A stretch of 64,000 nucleotides of DNA from a virus, in IMG/VR virus record IMGVR_UViG_3300027857_000001, positions 1 to 64,000 of that record. One strand, 5' to 3'. The notes beneath the pieces are model-generated. The model saw only the letters and a list, made by a program, of their open reading frames with translations, was not told where the DNA came from and searched no databases. Below are positions 26,183-34,168 of this stretch, one piece after another (the stretch's first letter is position 1; every line of letters begins with the position of its first letter). A program made the translations under genes and the position numbers.

Positions 26183-27000
26183 TTCTCTTCCGCCACCTTC
26201 ATGATCAAGTCCCGTGACTGGCCCCGTGACAGCGCATCTCCCCGCACCCGGTCAAACGCTACAGCCGCCTTGCGTACCAGTGAGCGCTTCTCGACCGTCT
26301 GGTCCTCCACGCCTTCCATCCGCAGCGTGTCCGGCATGCCGTCCGCGCTGGCGATGTCGAACGCACCGCCGAGTCCGGCGTTGGCCCCGTTGACGGCAGG
26401 GATCACCTGCACCACCAGGAACGGGCGGCGTGACCACTCGGCCACCTGCACCAGCGCGTCGTGCATCACCTGCGGCGAGCCGATCAGGCGGTGCAGCACC
26501 GCCTCGTCCAGCACCACCACGGTATCGGGCGGGTCGCCCCGCTCGAACACGGCCTGACGCTCCAGCCGCGCCGACACCAGCCCGTCGATCATGTCCTCGC
26601 TGGTATCGGACTGTGCCGCAAGGAACAGCGCCCGCGCGTACTCCGCCGTCTGGAGCAGGCCCGGTATCAGCACCGGGGACCATATCCGCAGCGACTGCGC
26701 CTCATGCTCAGCCTCAAGCCAGTCCTCGAACCACGTCGGGACCGGCCCGTCACTGGCGCGCGCCAGCCTCGCCAGCCGGGTGAACAGATCCTCATCCAGC
26801 CCGCACGCGGAGCACCACGCCGACAGCACGTCCGGTGTCGGCGGGCGCTCCCCGGTCTCCGCCTTCGTGACGACTGTCCGGTCGAACCCGAGCCGGGCGG
26901 CCAGTGCCTCCTGGCTGCTGAACCCGGCCGTCATCCGGGCCCGGCGAAGTTCCCCGCCGAGGAACGCGCGGGGGTCGGTGTCCGGGTCGCGTCTGGTCAT
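26170..27000 (-). CDS. XRE-family regulator with DUF5753 domain (copy 2)
   Basis: 276 aa, the same length as copy 1 at 17.8 kb and highly similar along its whole length (TRRDPDTDPRAFLGGELRR at the start; LVRKAAVAFDRVRGDA near the end). HTH at about residues 15-65, DUF5753 after it. Intact. Sequence divergence is spread through the gene, so the duplication is not recent. Confidence 0.88.
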   Translation of the reverse strand: MTRRDPDTDPRAFLGGELRRARMTAGFSSQEALAARLGFDRTVVTKAETGERPPTPDVLSAWCSACGLDEDLFTRLARLARASDGPVPTWFEDWLEAEHEAQSLRIWSPVLIPGLLQTAEYARALFLAAQSDTSEDMIDGLVSARLERQAVFERGDPPDTVVVLDEAVLHRLIGSPQVMHDALVQVAEWSRRPFLVVQVIPAVNGANAGLGGAFDIASADGMPDTLRMEGVEDQTVEKRSLVRKAAVAFDRVRGDALSRGQSRDLIMKVAEEKWKT

Positions 27001-27023
27001 CGTGGCAAGCCTCCAGCAGCACA

Positions 27024-27091
27024 GTGGCGGATCGTGGCAGGCGCATTCGTCACGTAAACCAAGCGTGCCCTTTCACGCTGTGATCGGCAAT
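27024..27091. promoter_or_regulatory. Divergent control region, inverted counterpart of 17691-17758
   Basis: GTGGCGGATCGTGGCA (27024-27039), AAGCGTGCCC (27061-27070) and TGTGATCGGCAAT (27079-27091) are the reverse complements of the three blocks conserved in module 1. Confidence 0.6.
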
Positions 27092-27118
27092 AGCCGGCAC
27101 AGTACGGAGGGGACAGCG

Positions 27119-27526
27119 ATGGAACACACGGCAGTCGAGACCTCAATGCGGCTGCTCCATGCCGTCTACCCCGCCGAGCCCGCGCAGGTCAGGCACGCCC
27201 GGAAAGCACTCGCCGGCCTGCTCGGCGACACCCCCGTCACCGACACCGCGCTGCTGATCGCGTCGGAGTTCGCCACCAACGCCGTCCTGCACAGCGCATC
27301 CCGCAACGGCGGGACGTTCACCCTCCGCGCCGGGATCACCGGCAGCACCCTGCGGATAGAAGTGGAAGACAGCGGCGGCGCATGGAACAGCCAGCCGCAC
27401 GACGACGGCAGGCCGCACGGGCTTGACGTGATAGAGGCATTCACCGGACCCGGCAACTGGGGCATCATCGGGGACGCCGGCGGGCGCACCGCCTGGGTCT
27501 ACCTCACCATCCCCGCAGCAGGGTAG
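27119..27526 (+). CDS. HATPase_c_2 anti-sigma-factor-like ATP-binding protein (copy 2)
   Basis: 135 aa, ATG after GGAGGGGACAGCG. N-box SEFATNAVLHSAS, G1 VEDSGGAW, and HGLDVIEAFTGPGNWGI parallel copy 1. Here a plain DSGG is kept, the usual ATP-binding form, whereas copy 1 has DAGG. Confidence 0.8.
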   Translation: MEHTAVETSMRLLHAVYPAEPAQVRHARKALAGLLGDTPVTDTALLIASEFATNAVLHSASRNGGTFTLRAGITGSTLRIEVEDSGGAWNSQPHDDGRPHGLDVIEAFTGPGNWGIIGDAGGRTAWVYLTIPAAG

Positions 27527-27603
27527 CCCGCCGACAGCACGACGCCGGGCAAGATCCAGGATGACCCCGGACCCGCCCGGCGTGGCTTGCACGTTCCTGG
27601 CCT

Positions 27604-27735
27604 CGTTCCGTGGAACGATTGCCGGTTGGGAACTCACGGAACGTAGCGGCCGTTCGCAGCGGCTCTGGCTACGTTAGCGCTTTCATGCTGCCGCCGGCAG
27701 CAGGCGCGCCGTTCTGTTCCCTAACCGAAAGGGAA
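27604..27735. promoter_or_regulatory. Inverted repeats built on GTTCC/GGAAC
   Basis: CGTTCCGTGGAACG (27604-27617) is a near-perfect dyad. GTTCCC...GGGAAC (near 27716-27735) lies immediately before the next ATG and covers its ribosome site. GGAACTC and GGAACG also occur in between. A repressor or RNA hairpin controlling the downstream gene is likely. Confidence 0.5.
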
Positions 27736-27739
27736 CTCA

Positions 27740-28015
27740 ATGAGCGAATTCCTGATCACGTGCGTCCGGATGAGCGGGCGCACCGCTGCGGGCCATCACC
27801 ACATCGTCAGCGTGGGCGTCGGCGGCGAGCAGTTCACCGTAGAGGAGATCTACCAGGCAATCGATGCGGGACACAGGTTCCGCACTGCGAGCCCGTCATC
27901 GGGGACGGAAGCGCCCGTAGCCAAGTACCACTGCGCCTGCGGTCTTGACACGCTCCGCTCGCACTCGGACAAGTACTGGGACAACAACCTGGACAACCTG
28001 CCTGCGTGCCCGTAA
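27740..28015 (+). CDS. DUF3892-like small protein
   Basis: 91 aa. HHIVSVGVGGEQFTVEEIYQAI and GHRFRTASP are the pattern of DUF3892 (short proteins with an H-I-x-x-V and W/F-T-V-x-x-I core). The C-terminal half adds a HCACG motif and an Asn/Asp-rich end. Preceded by AAAGGGAA as ribosome site. Confidence 0.65.
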   Translation: MSEFLITCVRMSGRTAAGHHHIVSVGVGGEQFTVEEIYQAIDAGHRFRTASPSSGTEAPVAKYHCACGLDTLRSHSDKYWDNNLDNLPACP

Positions 28016-28312
28016 ATCCGCATCCGTCCTGATCCAGTCAATAGCATGATCAGCCGGGAAGGGACTGGCGCGAACCGGTTCCTTCCCGGCACGCGGATGG
28101 CAGGTATAGCCCATCGCGATCGCGATCGCGTCGGCGATCCACGGGATGAACGCGTCCGCGTCGGCCACGGAAATGTCAAGGGCATACCGGCCATCCAGCA
28201 GGAGCCCGATCTTCCCGCCATTGACTGGCATCGCGTCCAGGAACGGGACCCGGTGGCCATCTACGACCACACGGTGACTCTCAAAAGGGCCAACGATCTG
28301 ATAATCGCTCAT
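27896..28312 (-). CDS. Small protein, probably real in its N-terminal two thirds
   Basis: 138 aa as read. VVVDGHRVPFLDAMPVNGGK then LLLDGRYALDISVADADAF look like genuine coding. The last 40 residues (VVQVVVPVLVRVRAERV) run antisense through the DUF3892 gene, so the true end may have been lost by recombination near 28030. No family recognised. Confidence 0.5.
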   Translation of the reverse strand: MSDYQIVGPFESHRVVVDGHRVPFLDAMPVNGGKIGLLLDGRYALDISVADADAFIPWIADAIAIAMGYTCHPRAGKEPVRASPFPADHAIDWIRTDADLRARRQVVQVVVPVLVRVRAERVKTAGAVVLGYGRFRPR

Positions 28313-28375
28313 GTCGTCAGCTTCCCCTGGCTAGCGCACGCAACGCCAGTCCCGATCAGGGGCTCTTGAAACGGA

Positions 28376-28405
28376 ACGGGACGGCCATGCAGGTGACCGT
28401 CCCGT
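28376..28405 (-). terminator. Terminator-like hairpin, minus direction
   Basis: ACGGGACGG (28376-28384) pairs with CCGTCCCGT (28397-28405). On the minus strand it is followed by TTCCGTTTC, closely like the terminator at 15607-15645. It would stop leftward transcripts before 28312. No gene is seen in 28406-28547. Confidence 0.6.
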
Positions 28406-28769
28406 CCAAGCCATGCCCTGCCGCGAATCCACAGCATCACCACGGCGAGCCGTGACGCCCCGCTTCTTCCAGGAGCACCTGCATGCCCGCGACGGAACCG
28501 GGCGGAGTGTGGTTATCCCGCATGGGTTTTCCGGAGAGGCTGCAAGGTCAGGCTGGGTACCAACGTGACCACCCCCTCACGGTCCGGGAGATGAACTCCC
28601 GGCCACCAGGGTACCCGGAACATGGGGTAGACAGCGGCCGGATCTGGGGTCCGCGCTGACCAGCCACGACACCTAACCGCAGGCCAGCACCGTTTCGCAG
28701 AACCCTCCTAGATGGCAGCTCCGAAGGAAAGGCTGCTGCGTTGTGAGCGCAGCCGAGCTGCGCAAGCAG

Positions 28770-28910
28770 GTCCGCCGAGCACTTGAACCCGGCGCACATC
28801 AGGACCGCGTCGAACTGCCTGGCCGCTGATGCGCCGTTGCCCGCAGGCCCGGCAGGCAGCGGAACCCGGAACGTCTTGCGGATGACAAGCTTCTCCAGCT
28901 CGGTGCTCAT
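28770..28910 (-). pseudogene. N-terminal fragment of an unidentified protein
   Basis: About 45 residues read as coding (start STELEKLVIRKTFRVPLPAG, then QFDAVLMCAGFKCSADLL). Beyond this the frame continues to 28548 but turns into low-quality Arg/Gly/Pro sequence. The gene seems truncated at about 28770. ATG start at 28910. Confidence 0.45.
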
Positions 28911-28935
28911 GATGGCGGATTATCCTCCCTCAGCC

Positions 28936-29446
28936 GGCAGCGGCATACCCGGTTTCCCTTGACGCCCCCGGCCAGGTTCTGTTCTTCTCGGCGTCAGGCG
29001 CCGGGTCCCTCCCGGAGACCATCGCCCTGTTCGCAGTATCGGGCGGGACGCTCGTGCACAGCGAGTCAGCGACGTGGGCCGGCGCGGCCGGGAGCGGCTG
29101 GGTGCGGGCGTCGTTCAGCAGCCCGCCGTCCCTCACCGTGAGCACGAACTATGTCGCCGCTGTATTCGATTCTGGTGGCTTCAACTGGTACAGCGGCACG
29201 CACAACTACTGGGACACAGGCGCCGGCTCGGGCGGCATCACTAACGGGCCGCTGTCCGCGCCGAACAACGCCGGTGCAGCGCACGGCCAGGACGCATTCG
29301 ACAACTCCGGGCCGCTGGCGTTCCCCACCACCAGCTTCCAGGCCACCAACTACTGGATGGACCCCGAGGTCACCGTCACGGCCGCGACGGCAGGGAGGCC
29401 TCCCCTGATCGCCGGCCAGGCCGTACAGCGCGCAGCCGCCTGGTAA
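28936..29446 (+). pseudogene. 5'-truncated DUF4082-like domain of a tail or surface protein
   Basis: A frame without any start codon at its left end encodes APGQVLFFSASGAG, then TNYVAAVFDSGGFNWYSG, GPLSAPNNAG and FPTTSFQATNYWMDPEV, the DUF4082 pattern found in actinophage tail fibres and secreted proteins. The start is missing, so it is a fragment unless read from GTG 29054. Confidence 0.6.
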
Positions 29447-29473
29447 CACCCTCTCAGACCGGAAGGACCCGGC

Positions 29474-29674
29474 ATGCTCTACACCGCCTGGACCAACGCC
29501 GACGTGGCCCTCACTGCGGCGACCGCCAAGACCGCACTGTACATCATCCCCCCGGCCGGGTTCGGCTACCAGCTGTGCGTGGTGGAAATCGGCGTCGAGT
29601 TCGAGGGTGCGGTCCAGGGTACCGACTGCCTGACCGAGCTCGTCGAGTCCACCGCCGCTTCGAGGTCCGCCTGA
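29474..29674 (+). pseudogene. Small tail-associated protein, 3'-truncated
   Basis: ATG 29474 after GGAAGGA. WTNADVALTAATAKTALY and VVEIGVEFEG resemble small proteins that follow DUF4082 tail proteins in actinophages. Coding character ends at about 29650 (ELVESTAAS), where cas1-like sequence begins in another frame, so the stop at 29674 lies past the junction. Confidence 0.5.
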
Positions 29675-29865
29675 AAGGCGCGGAACTGTCGTCGGTCCGG
29701 GTCCTGGACGTGTCGCAGATCTGCATACGCGGCAACGCCATGGTGACCGCGCAGGCGCTGCGGAAGGCGCTGGCCGCGCAGATCCCGGTGTGCTGGTTCT
29801 CCTACGGCGGGTGGCTCAGCGGGATCACCACCTGCCGGGGAAGAACATCGAGCTGCGCCGCCGCC
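29656..29865 (+). pseudogene. cas1: Cas1 fragment, frameshifted
   Basis: The frame from 29656 reads RFEVRLKGAELSSV, LDVSQICIRGNAMVTAQALR and PVCWFSYGGWLSGIT. This is the central strand-helix region of Cas1, closest to the form seen in Cas4-Cas1 fusions (family memory). At about 29833 the match moves to another frame (LPGKNIELRRR), which is the next conserved Cas1 stretch, so a small indel is present. The N-terminus and the nuclease C-terminal domain are missing. Confidence 0.75.
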
Positions 29866-30257
29866 GCAGCTGCGGCTTCCCTCGCCAGGGCAAGGGCTGC
29901 TTTCGCCGCCCGCACCGCATCCTCCGCGGCGATGATGGCCGCCGGGTTCCCTTGCCGCTTCGCGTACCCGAGGCGGGACTTCGCCCTCGAGAGGGCTTGC
30001 CCGGCGGACTCGGCGGCCCCCTCCGCCTCGCGGAGGGCCGCGAGGATCGGGGTAACCTGCGGGTCAGCTTCCCAGGCGGCGTCCTTCTCCTCCTGGTACT
30101 TCCGCTCGGCCGCGACGTCCTCGTTGGCCAGCTCGTGCACGCGGCGGACCTCTGCCATGACCGGGTCCTGTACCGGGCCCCGGACCCGGTACCGGTACGC
30201 GATCGGCACGGTCCCAGGCGCGGCGCCCTCTCCGGTTCCGTCCATCGTGATCACCAT
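29860..30257 (-). pseudogene. N-terminal part of a Cas12m-like (type V) effector
   Basis: On the minus strand, from ATG 30257 (or 30245), about 130 residues: VPIAYRYRVRG, then VMAEVRRVHELANEDVAAER, AAWEADPQVTPILAALREAE and a long Ala-rich coiled coil. The order and spacing match my recollection of Cas12m (V-M, formerly V-U1) N-termini: a YxW/YRY strand, an LAHN/RVHE helix, a WSSYP/WEADP turn, then a coiled coil. Coding stops at the junction with the cas1 piece. An unrelated coiled-coil protein is the alternative. Confidence 0.5.
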
Positions 30258-30413
30258 CCGGGGTTGTCTGTTAACGGTCAGAAAGGATACTCCCGGAGTC
30301 CGGGATAATGTGCCGGTATGACGGGCTCTGCAGTACTTCGCCCGGCATGCGCGCCGCCCAGGGACCCGAACCCTGGTGTATGCCATCACGGCCGCCTTCC
30401 GTACTTCGCCGCG
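30258..30413. other. Spacer between the effector fragment and the secreted protein
   Basis: Contains the dyad CCCGGAGTCCGGG (near 30291-30303) upstream of the effector fragment, and a 6-bp stem CCAGGG/CCCTGG (30358-30363 with 30371-30376) with a 7-base loop that looks like a tRNA T arm on the minus strand. No gene seen. Confidence 0.3.
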
Positions 30414-31256
30414 TCAGCGCTGGACGGTCCCCGTCAGCGCGTCCCACAGCTGGCTGCTGCTCACGTCCATCGTCGCCGTCGTGTTGTCCGGGAAGATGCC
30501 GCGGAAGAAGCCTGTCAGGTTCGTCACCTGGAGGACCGGGCGCGGCTGGTCGGTCGGGTAGCCATCCGGGTAGGTGAGGACGAACGGGTGAGAGAAGTTC
30601 GTGTTCGCCCCGTTGATCAGGGGAACGCCGTCCTCAGTGCCCGTCGACTCGCCGAAACTGTTGCTGTCCCCGAACTGCTCCGGGCCGCCGCTGCCATCGA
30701 AGGCGTCGACGATCCACACTGTCCTGCCGGAGACGCCGCACGGCTGCAGCGTCACCTTCTCGCCCGCAACAGGGGTGGCGGCGAGTCCGGCGCACTCGCC
30801 GGTCGCGGCACCGAACGGGGTGTACTCGATCTCGTACGCATCCAGGTTCGCGTTCCCGTCGCTTTCGTCGGTCCCGAACACGCATGTCGGGAACGCGACA
30901 GTGCCCGCGATGCAGCCGTAGTGCAGAGAGGTCATCGGGCTGACAAGGCCGGCCTGGGCGAAGTCCGATACCGTGCCCTGATTCTCGAAGACGAAGTCCT
31001 CGGCCGGGTCATGGTTCGACTCGCGGAACAGGATGATCGACGTACCAGTCGCGACACCCTGCTTCGCGGAGTCCATCAGGAAGCCCGGGTGGCCGGTAAC
31101 GCCGTCGCCGAACTGGTCGCTGAAAACGTCCACGCAGGACGGCCCGCAGGACGGGGTTGCGGCGTAGGCGGTGGCGGCGAGGGTCCCGCCGCCGAGGATG
31201 CCTGCCGTGAGCGCGGTCAGCCCGAAGAAGTACTTGCTCCTGTGCATGAGCTTCAC
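30414..31256 (-). CDS. Secreted protein, function unknown
   Basis: 280 aa. Sec signal: basic start KLMHRSK, hydrophobic FFGLTALTAGILGGGTLAA, cleavage likely after TAYA near residue 31. The mature part begins with a Cys pair (SCGPSCVDVF) and has further Cys at CIAG, CVFG, CAG and PCG, so disulphides are likely. Asn/Asp/Gly-rich, beta-type composition. GTG start after AAGGAAACGAG. It is a cargo or lysogenic-conversion candidate next to the integration genes. Confidence 0.7.
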   Translation of the reverse strand: MKLMHRSKYFFGLTALTAGILGGGTLAATAYAATPSCGPSCVDVFSDQFGDGVTGHPGFLMDSAKQGVATGTSIILFRESNHDPAEDFVFENQGTVSDFAQAGLVSPMTSLHYGCIAGTVAFPTCVFGTDESDGNANLDAYEIEYTPFGAATGECAGLAATPVAGEKVTLQPCGVSGRTVWIVDAFDGSGGPEQFGDSNSFGESTGTEDGVPLINGANTNFSHPFVLTYPDGYPTDQPRPVLQVTNLTGFFRGIFPDNTTATMDVSSSQLWDALTGTVQR

Positions 31257-31395
31257 AGCTCGTTTCCTTCCGTTTGTGCAGCGCAGCCCCTGCGGCGGCG
31301 CTCCGGTAACCGTCCCCGGGTTGCGGCGGGGAGGGAGTCCTGAGGTCCGGCTGCCCGGATGGTCCGGGCCGGTGCCGCAAGCTCACCCCGGGCAG

Positions 31396-31695
31396 TCACG
31401 CCGACCCCTTCGTGAGCTTGCGGCGCGGAGTCCTGGCCTGGAGTGTCCCGTCGCCGGGATCGTCGGCCTGGCGGCGCTGAGGCGCCCGTGACGGCAGAGA
31501 GGCACCCGGCGCCGGCGCCCTGGCGCCGGCGCGGGCGATCTCGGCGAGCTGCTGAGGGGTGAACAGCGTCGTCCGCCCGAGCTTCGTTGACGGGATCGCT
31601 CCGGTCCGCGCGTGGACTTTCAGCCAGTTGGCGGACTTGTGCACGATGGGTGACGCCTCCTCGGCGCTGAACAGAACGGGTGCCCCGGAGGTCAT
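31396..31695 (-). CDS. HTH protein, second excisionase-like
   Basis: 99 aa from ATG 31695 in an ATGA overlap with the upstream excisionase-like gene. SANWLKVHARTGAIPSTKLGRTTLFT is a winged HTH_17-like recognition region. A basic Pro/Arg-rich tail follows. A DNA-bending cofactor for the integrase is likely. Confidence 0.6.
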   Translation of the reverse strand: MTSGAPVLFSAEEASPIVHKSANWLKVHARTGAIPSTKLGRTTLFTPQQLAEIARAGARAPAPGASLPSRAPQRRQADDPGDGTLQARTPRRKLTKGSA

Positions 31696-31919
31696 GACGC
31701 CTTCTTTCCTGCGCGCTCGCACGCTTTCAGCCACGCCTCGACCGCCGCCGGCCTGTAGCGCACGCCGTGCCCGACCTTGATCCAGTCCGGCCCGGTGCCT
31801 CTCGATCGCCATGCGGCCAGCGCGCTGACCGTGATCTCCCCGCCCAGGTACGCGGCCAGCTCGGCTGACGACATGAGCGGCTCCCTCTGCGGGGCCACGT
31901 CGCGGTCCTGCACCGGCAC
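31692..31919 (-). CDS. Excisionase-like (HTH_17/AlpA) protein
   Basis: 75 aa. MSSAELAAYLGGEITVSALAAWRSRGTGP then WIKVGHGVRYRPAAVEAWL is the classic excisionase/AlpA pattern with tandem recognition helix and wing. Divergent from the XRE-integrase operon, next to its operators. Likely directs excision with the integrase at 32.5 kb. Confidence 0.75.
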   Translation of the reverse strand: MPVQDRDVAPQREPLMSSAELAAYLGGEITVSALAAWRSRGTGPDWIKVGHGVRYRPAAVEAWLKACERAGKKAS

Positions 31920-31963
31920 CTCCAGTCATCCGTTCCGGGTTTCCCCGTCCATGCTGAAATCAT

Positions 31964-32021
31964 CTTGTCACGACTATGGCGGGATTGGCAACGAAACCAT
32001 GATCATGTAATGTCTTGTCAC
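31964..32021. promoter_or_regulatory. Operator repeats and promoter of the XRE-integrase operon
   Basis: CTTGTCAC occurs at 31964-31971 and again at 32014-32021, directly before ATG 32022. TAATGT (32008-32013) is a fair -10 placed for a leaderless or near-leaderless transcript. Likely binding sites of the XRE protein itself. Confidence 0.5.
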
Positions 32022-32522
32022 ATGTCGCCAGGTGATGAGGAGCCGCAGCGGGAGCATCCGCGGGAGGTCGGCGATAACGTGCGCCGGTACCGGGAGTTCC
32101 GGGGCATGAGCCAGGAAGCCCTCGCCCGCGAGATGGTGAAGCGGGGTTTCCCCTGGTTCCAGTCCACGGTCTACAAGGTGGAGCACTCGGGGCGGCGCAT
32201 GGAGATGTACGAGGGCCGCGCCGTATGCGACATCCTCGGCATCTCCGTCGACAGGCTGTTCTGGGCCGGCGATGAAGCTGCCGAGATGGCGCTGGTCGAA
32301 GGTGCCATCTCATCGCTGAGGCAGGCGCACGACGAGACCGCCCGGGCGGTCGCGCGGCTTGACGCGGCCGCGCGCGCCGCCGCGCGCACCCTGAGGGACC
32401 GCGGCGGCAGCAGGTACGAGCGGGTCCGGGAGACCTGCGGCGACCTGGAGGCCGAGCTGGGATCGTCCACGCTCGACCTGGCCGTCGCGAGAGCGGGGGA
32501 GATCCTGGATGGTGACAGCTGA
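32022..32522 (+). CDS. XRE-family regulator, probable phage repressor
   Basis: 166 aa. HTH near residues 15-60 (GDNVRRYREFRGMSQEALAREMVKRG, STVYKVEHSGRR), then a helical Ala/Arg-rich C-terminal half. Stop and integrase start share a base (TGATG), so the two are co-translated. Repressor-integrase operons of this kind are known from actinobacterial integrative elements. Confidence 0.75.
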   Translation: MSPGDEEPQREHPREVGDNVRRYREFRGMSQEALAREMVKRGFPWFQSTVYKVEHSGRRMEMYEGRAVCDILGISVDRLFWAGDEAAEMALVEGAISSLRQAHDETARAVARLDAAARAAARTLRDRGGSRYERVRETCGDLEAELGSSTLDLAVARAGEILDGDS

Positions 32523-34168
32523 TGGCGTACGCGGAGCGGGTGAGATCCCCGAAGGGCGACTACTGGCGCGGCCGGTACCAGGACCCTGACGGCCGGTACC
32601 TCACCGTGCGGGACGCAGGCGGCCGGGTCATAAGGTACCCGGCGAAGCTGGACGCCGAGCATGGTGCCGACGACGCCGAGTCAGCGGTCCGCGGCGGCGA
32701 CTGGATCGACCCGCGTGCGGGGCTGGTCACGTTCGGGGAGTGGGCCAGCGCGTGGTACAGGAAGCAGGACCTGGCCGAGTCCACGATGGAGAACTACCGG
32801 CAGCACCTCGTGTACCACCTGCTGCCGTATTTCCAGCACAAAGCCCTCGCCGACATCAGCGAGGAGATGATCGGCAAATGGGCCCGGTCAGAGAGGGCCA
32901 GGGGCTACGAGCCGGACAGCATCAGGACCTGGCGGGCCACCCTGCACACCTGCCTGGAGGACGCGACAGGCACGCACATCAGCGTGAACCCGGCCACCCG
33001 GAAAAGGGGCAGGGGGAAGAGATCGGGCCGCGCCGCCGGGGACAGCGCCGAGGAGAAGATGATCACCGACCCGCTCGGCGTCCTGCTCATCGCCGAGCGG
33101 ATGGCGATACTCTCCGGCCGCGACGACGAGCTCGTCATGGTCGTCACGGGATTCTGGGATGCGCTGCGGCTCGGCGAGACTGTCGGCCTGGAGAGCAGGT
33201 ACGTGCGTCCCCGGACACTGCGGGTGGACTGGCAGCTTCACGAGATCGGCGGGAAAGACCCCGGGACCGGCGCCCCTGGCGGCCGGCTGGTGCGCTGCCC
33301 GCCGAAAGACGGATCGAGGGGGACGCTGGACCAGCCGCAGTTCCTCGCCCGCCTGCTGGCCGAGCACATCATGCGGACCCGGCCGGAGCCATGCCCCTGT
33401 CACGGGAAGACCTACGTGTTCCGCGGCATGGGCATCCCGCGAGGCCCGCGCGGCTCCATGTCGATGCGTGAACTGGCCGCCCTCGCCGGGGTGTCGGAGA
33501 CCGTGGTCGCGACGGTGCTCGGCAAGCCGGGCCGCGTCAGCGAGCAGACACGCCGTCACGTCGAGGCTGTCATCGCCGCGTGCGGCTACCGGCGGGAGGC
33601 GGGGACGGACCGTCCCGCGTGGCACTGGCGCAGGTCCGCGTTCGAGGAACTGTTCACGGCTGCGGCATCGGGATGGCTCCCGGCCCGCGCGCCCCTGCCG
33701 CGCCGCCCCGTCCCGGTGGCCGGGGACTGGCCGGGCATGCGGGTGCGGGGCCGCAACGCGCAGGGCCGGGCGCAGTTCTGCTGGCTTCCTGTCGCCGAGG
33801 GGCTCACTCCTCACGGGCTGCGCCACTCGGCGAAGACGTGGATGGAGGAGGAGGGGATACCGGAGGTGCTGAGCGAGCAGCGGCTGCGCCACGAGATCGC
33901 CGGGATCTCCGGCCGGTACCGTCACGTGACGCAGAGGATGCGCGACGAGCTCGTGGCTGCGATGACGGCGGCGTGGGAGGGCGCGCTGGACGCGCGGCTG
34001 GCGATGTCGGAGCGCTCGCCGGCAGCGGTGCTCGACACGCTGCTGCGGGAGCGGCTCGAGGCGCGCAGGCCCAGGGCCGTCCCCAGGAATTCCCCAGAAA
34101 CAAGTGAAGCGGTGCTCCCGTTTCCTCGGGGCACCGCCTCTGACCTGGGTCGGGGTGGCCGGATTTGA
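32522..34168 (+). CDS. int: Tyrosine integrase with an internal LacI-type HTH domain
   Basis: 548 aa. N-terminal SAM-like/AP2-type part: RGRYQDPDGRYLTVRD and FGEWASAWYRKQDL. Catalytic part: FWDALRLGETVGLE (first Arg), TPHGLRHSAKTWMEEEG (HxxR) and ISGRYRHVTQR (Tyr). At residues about 315-360, between the first Arg and HxxR, MRELAALAGVSETVVATVLG then RVSEQTRRHVEAVIAACGY is a complete LacI-family HTH, which is not part of the integrase fold. The frame is open across it. It ends inside the att core. Confidence 0.9.
   Translation: MAYAERVRSPKGDYWRGRYQDPDGRYLTVRDAGGRVIRYPAKLDAEHGADDAESAVRGGDWIDPRAGLVTFGEWASAWYRKQDLAESTMENYRQHLVYHLLPYFQHKALADISEEMIGKWARSERARGYEPDSIRTWRATLHTCLEDATGTHISVNPATRKRGRGKRSGRAAGDSAEEKMITDPLGVLLIAERMAILSGRDDELVMVVTGFWDALRLGETVGLESRYVRPRTLRVDWQLHEIGGKDPGTGAPGGRLVRCPPKDGSRGTLDQPQFLARLLAEHIMRTRPEPCPCHGKTYVFRGMGIPRGPRGSMSMRELAALAGVSETVVATVLGKPGRVSEQTRRHVEAVIAACGYRREAGTDRPAWHWRRSAFEELFTAAASGWLPARAPLPRRPVPVAGDWPGMRVRGRNAQGRAQFCWLPVAEGLTPHGLRHSAKTWMEEEGIPEVLSEQRLRHEIAGISGRYRHVTQRMRDELVAAMTAAWEGALDARLAMSERSPAAVLDTLLRERLEARRPRAVPRNSPETSEAVLPFPRGTASDLGRGGRI

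Noticed and set aside
28548-28770. Continuation of the minus-strand gene starting at 28910
   Set aside because: Beyond about residue 45 the frame is Arg/Gly/Pro-rich without the earlier character, so it is read-through of unrelated DNA.
30358-30376. T-arm-like hairpin, possible second att or tRNA remnant
   Set aside because: Only a 6-bp stem with a 7-base loop; no acceptor or anticodon arm, and the loop lacks the conserved A58.
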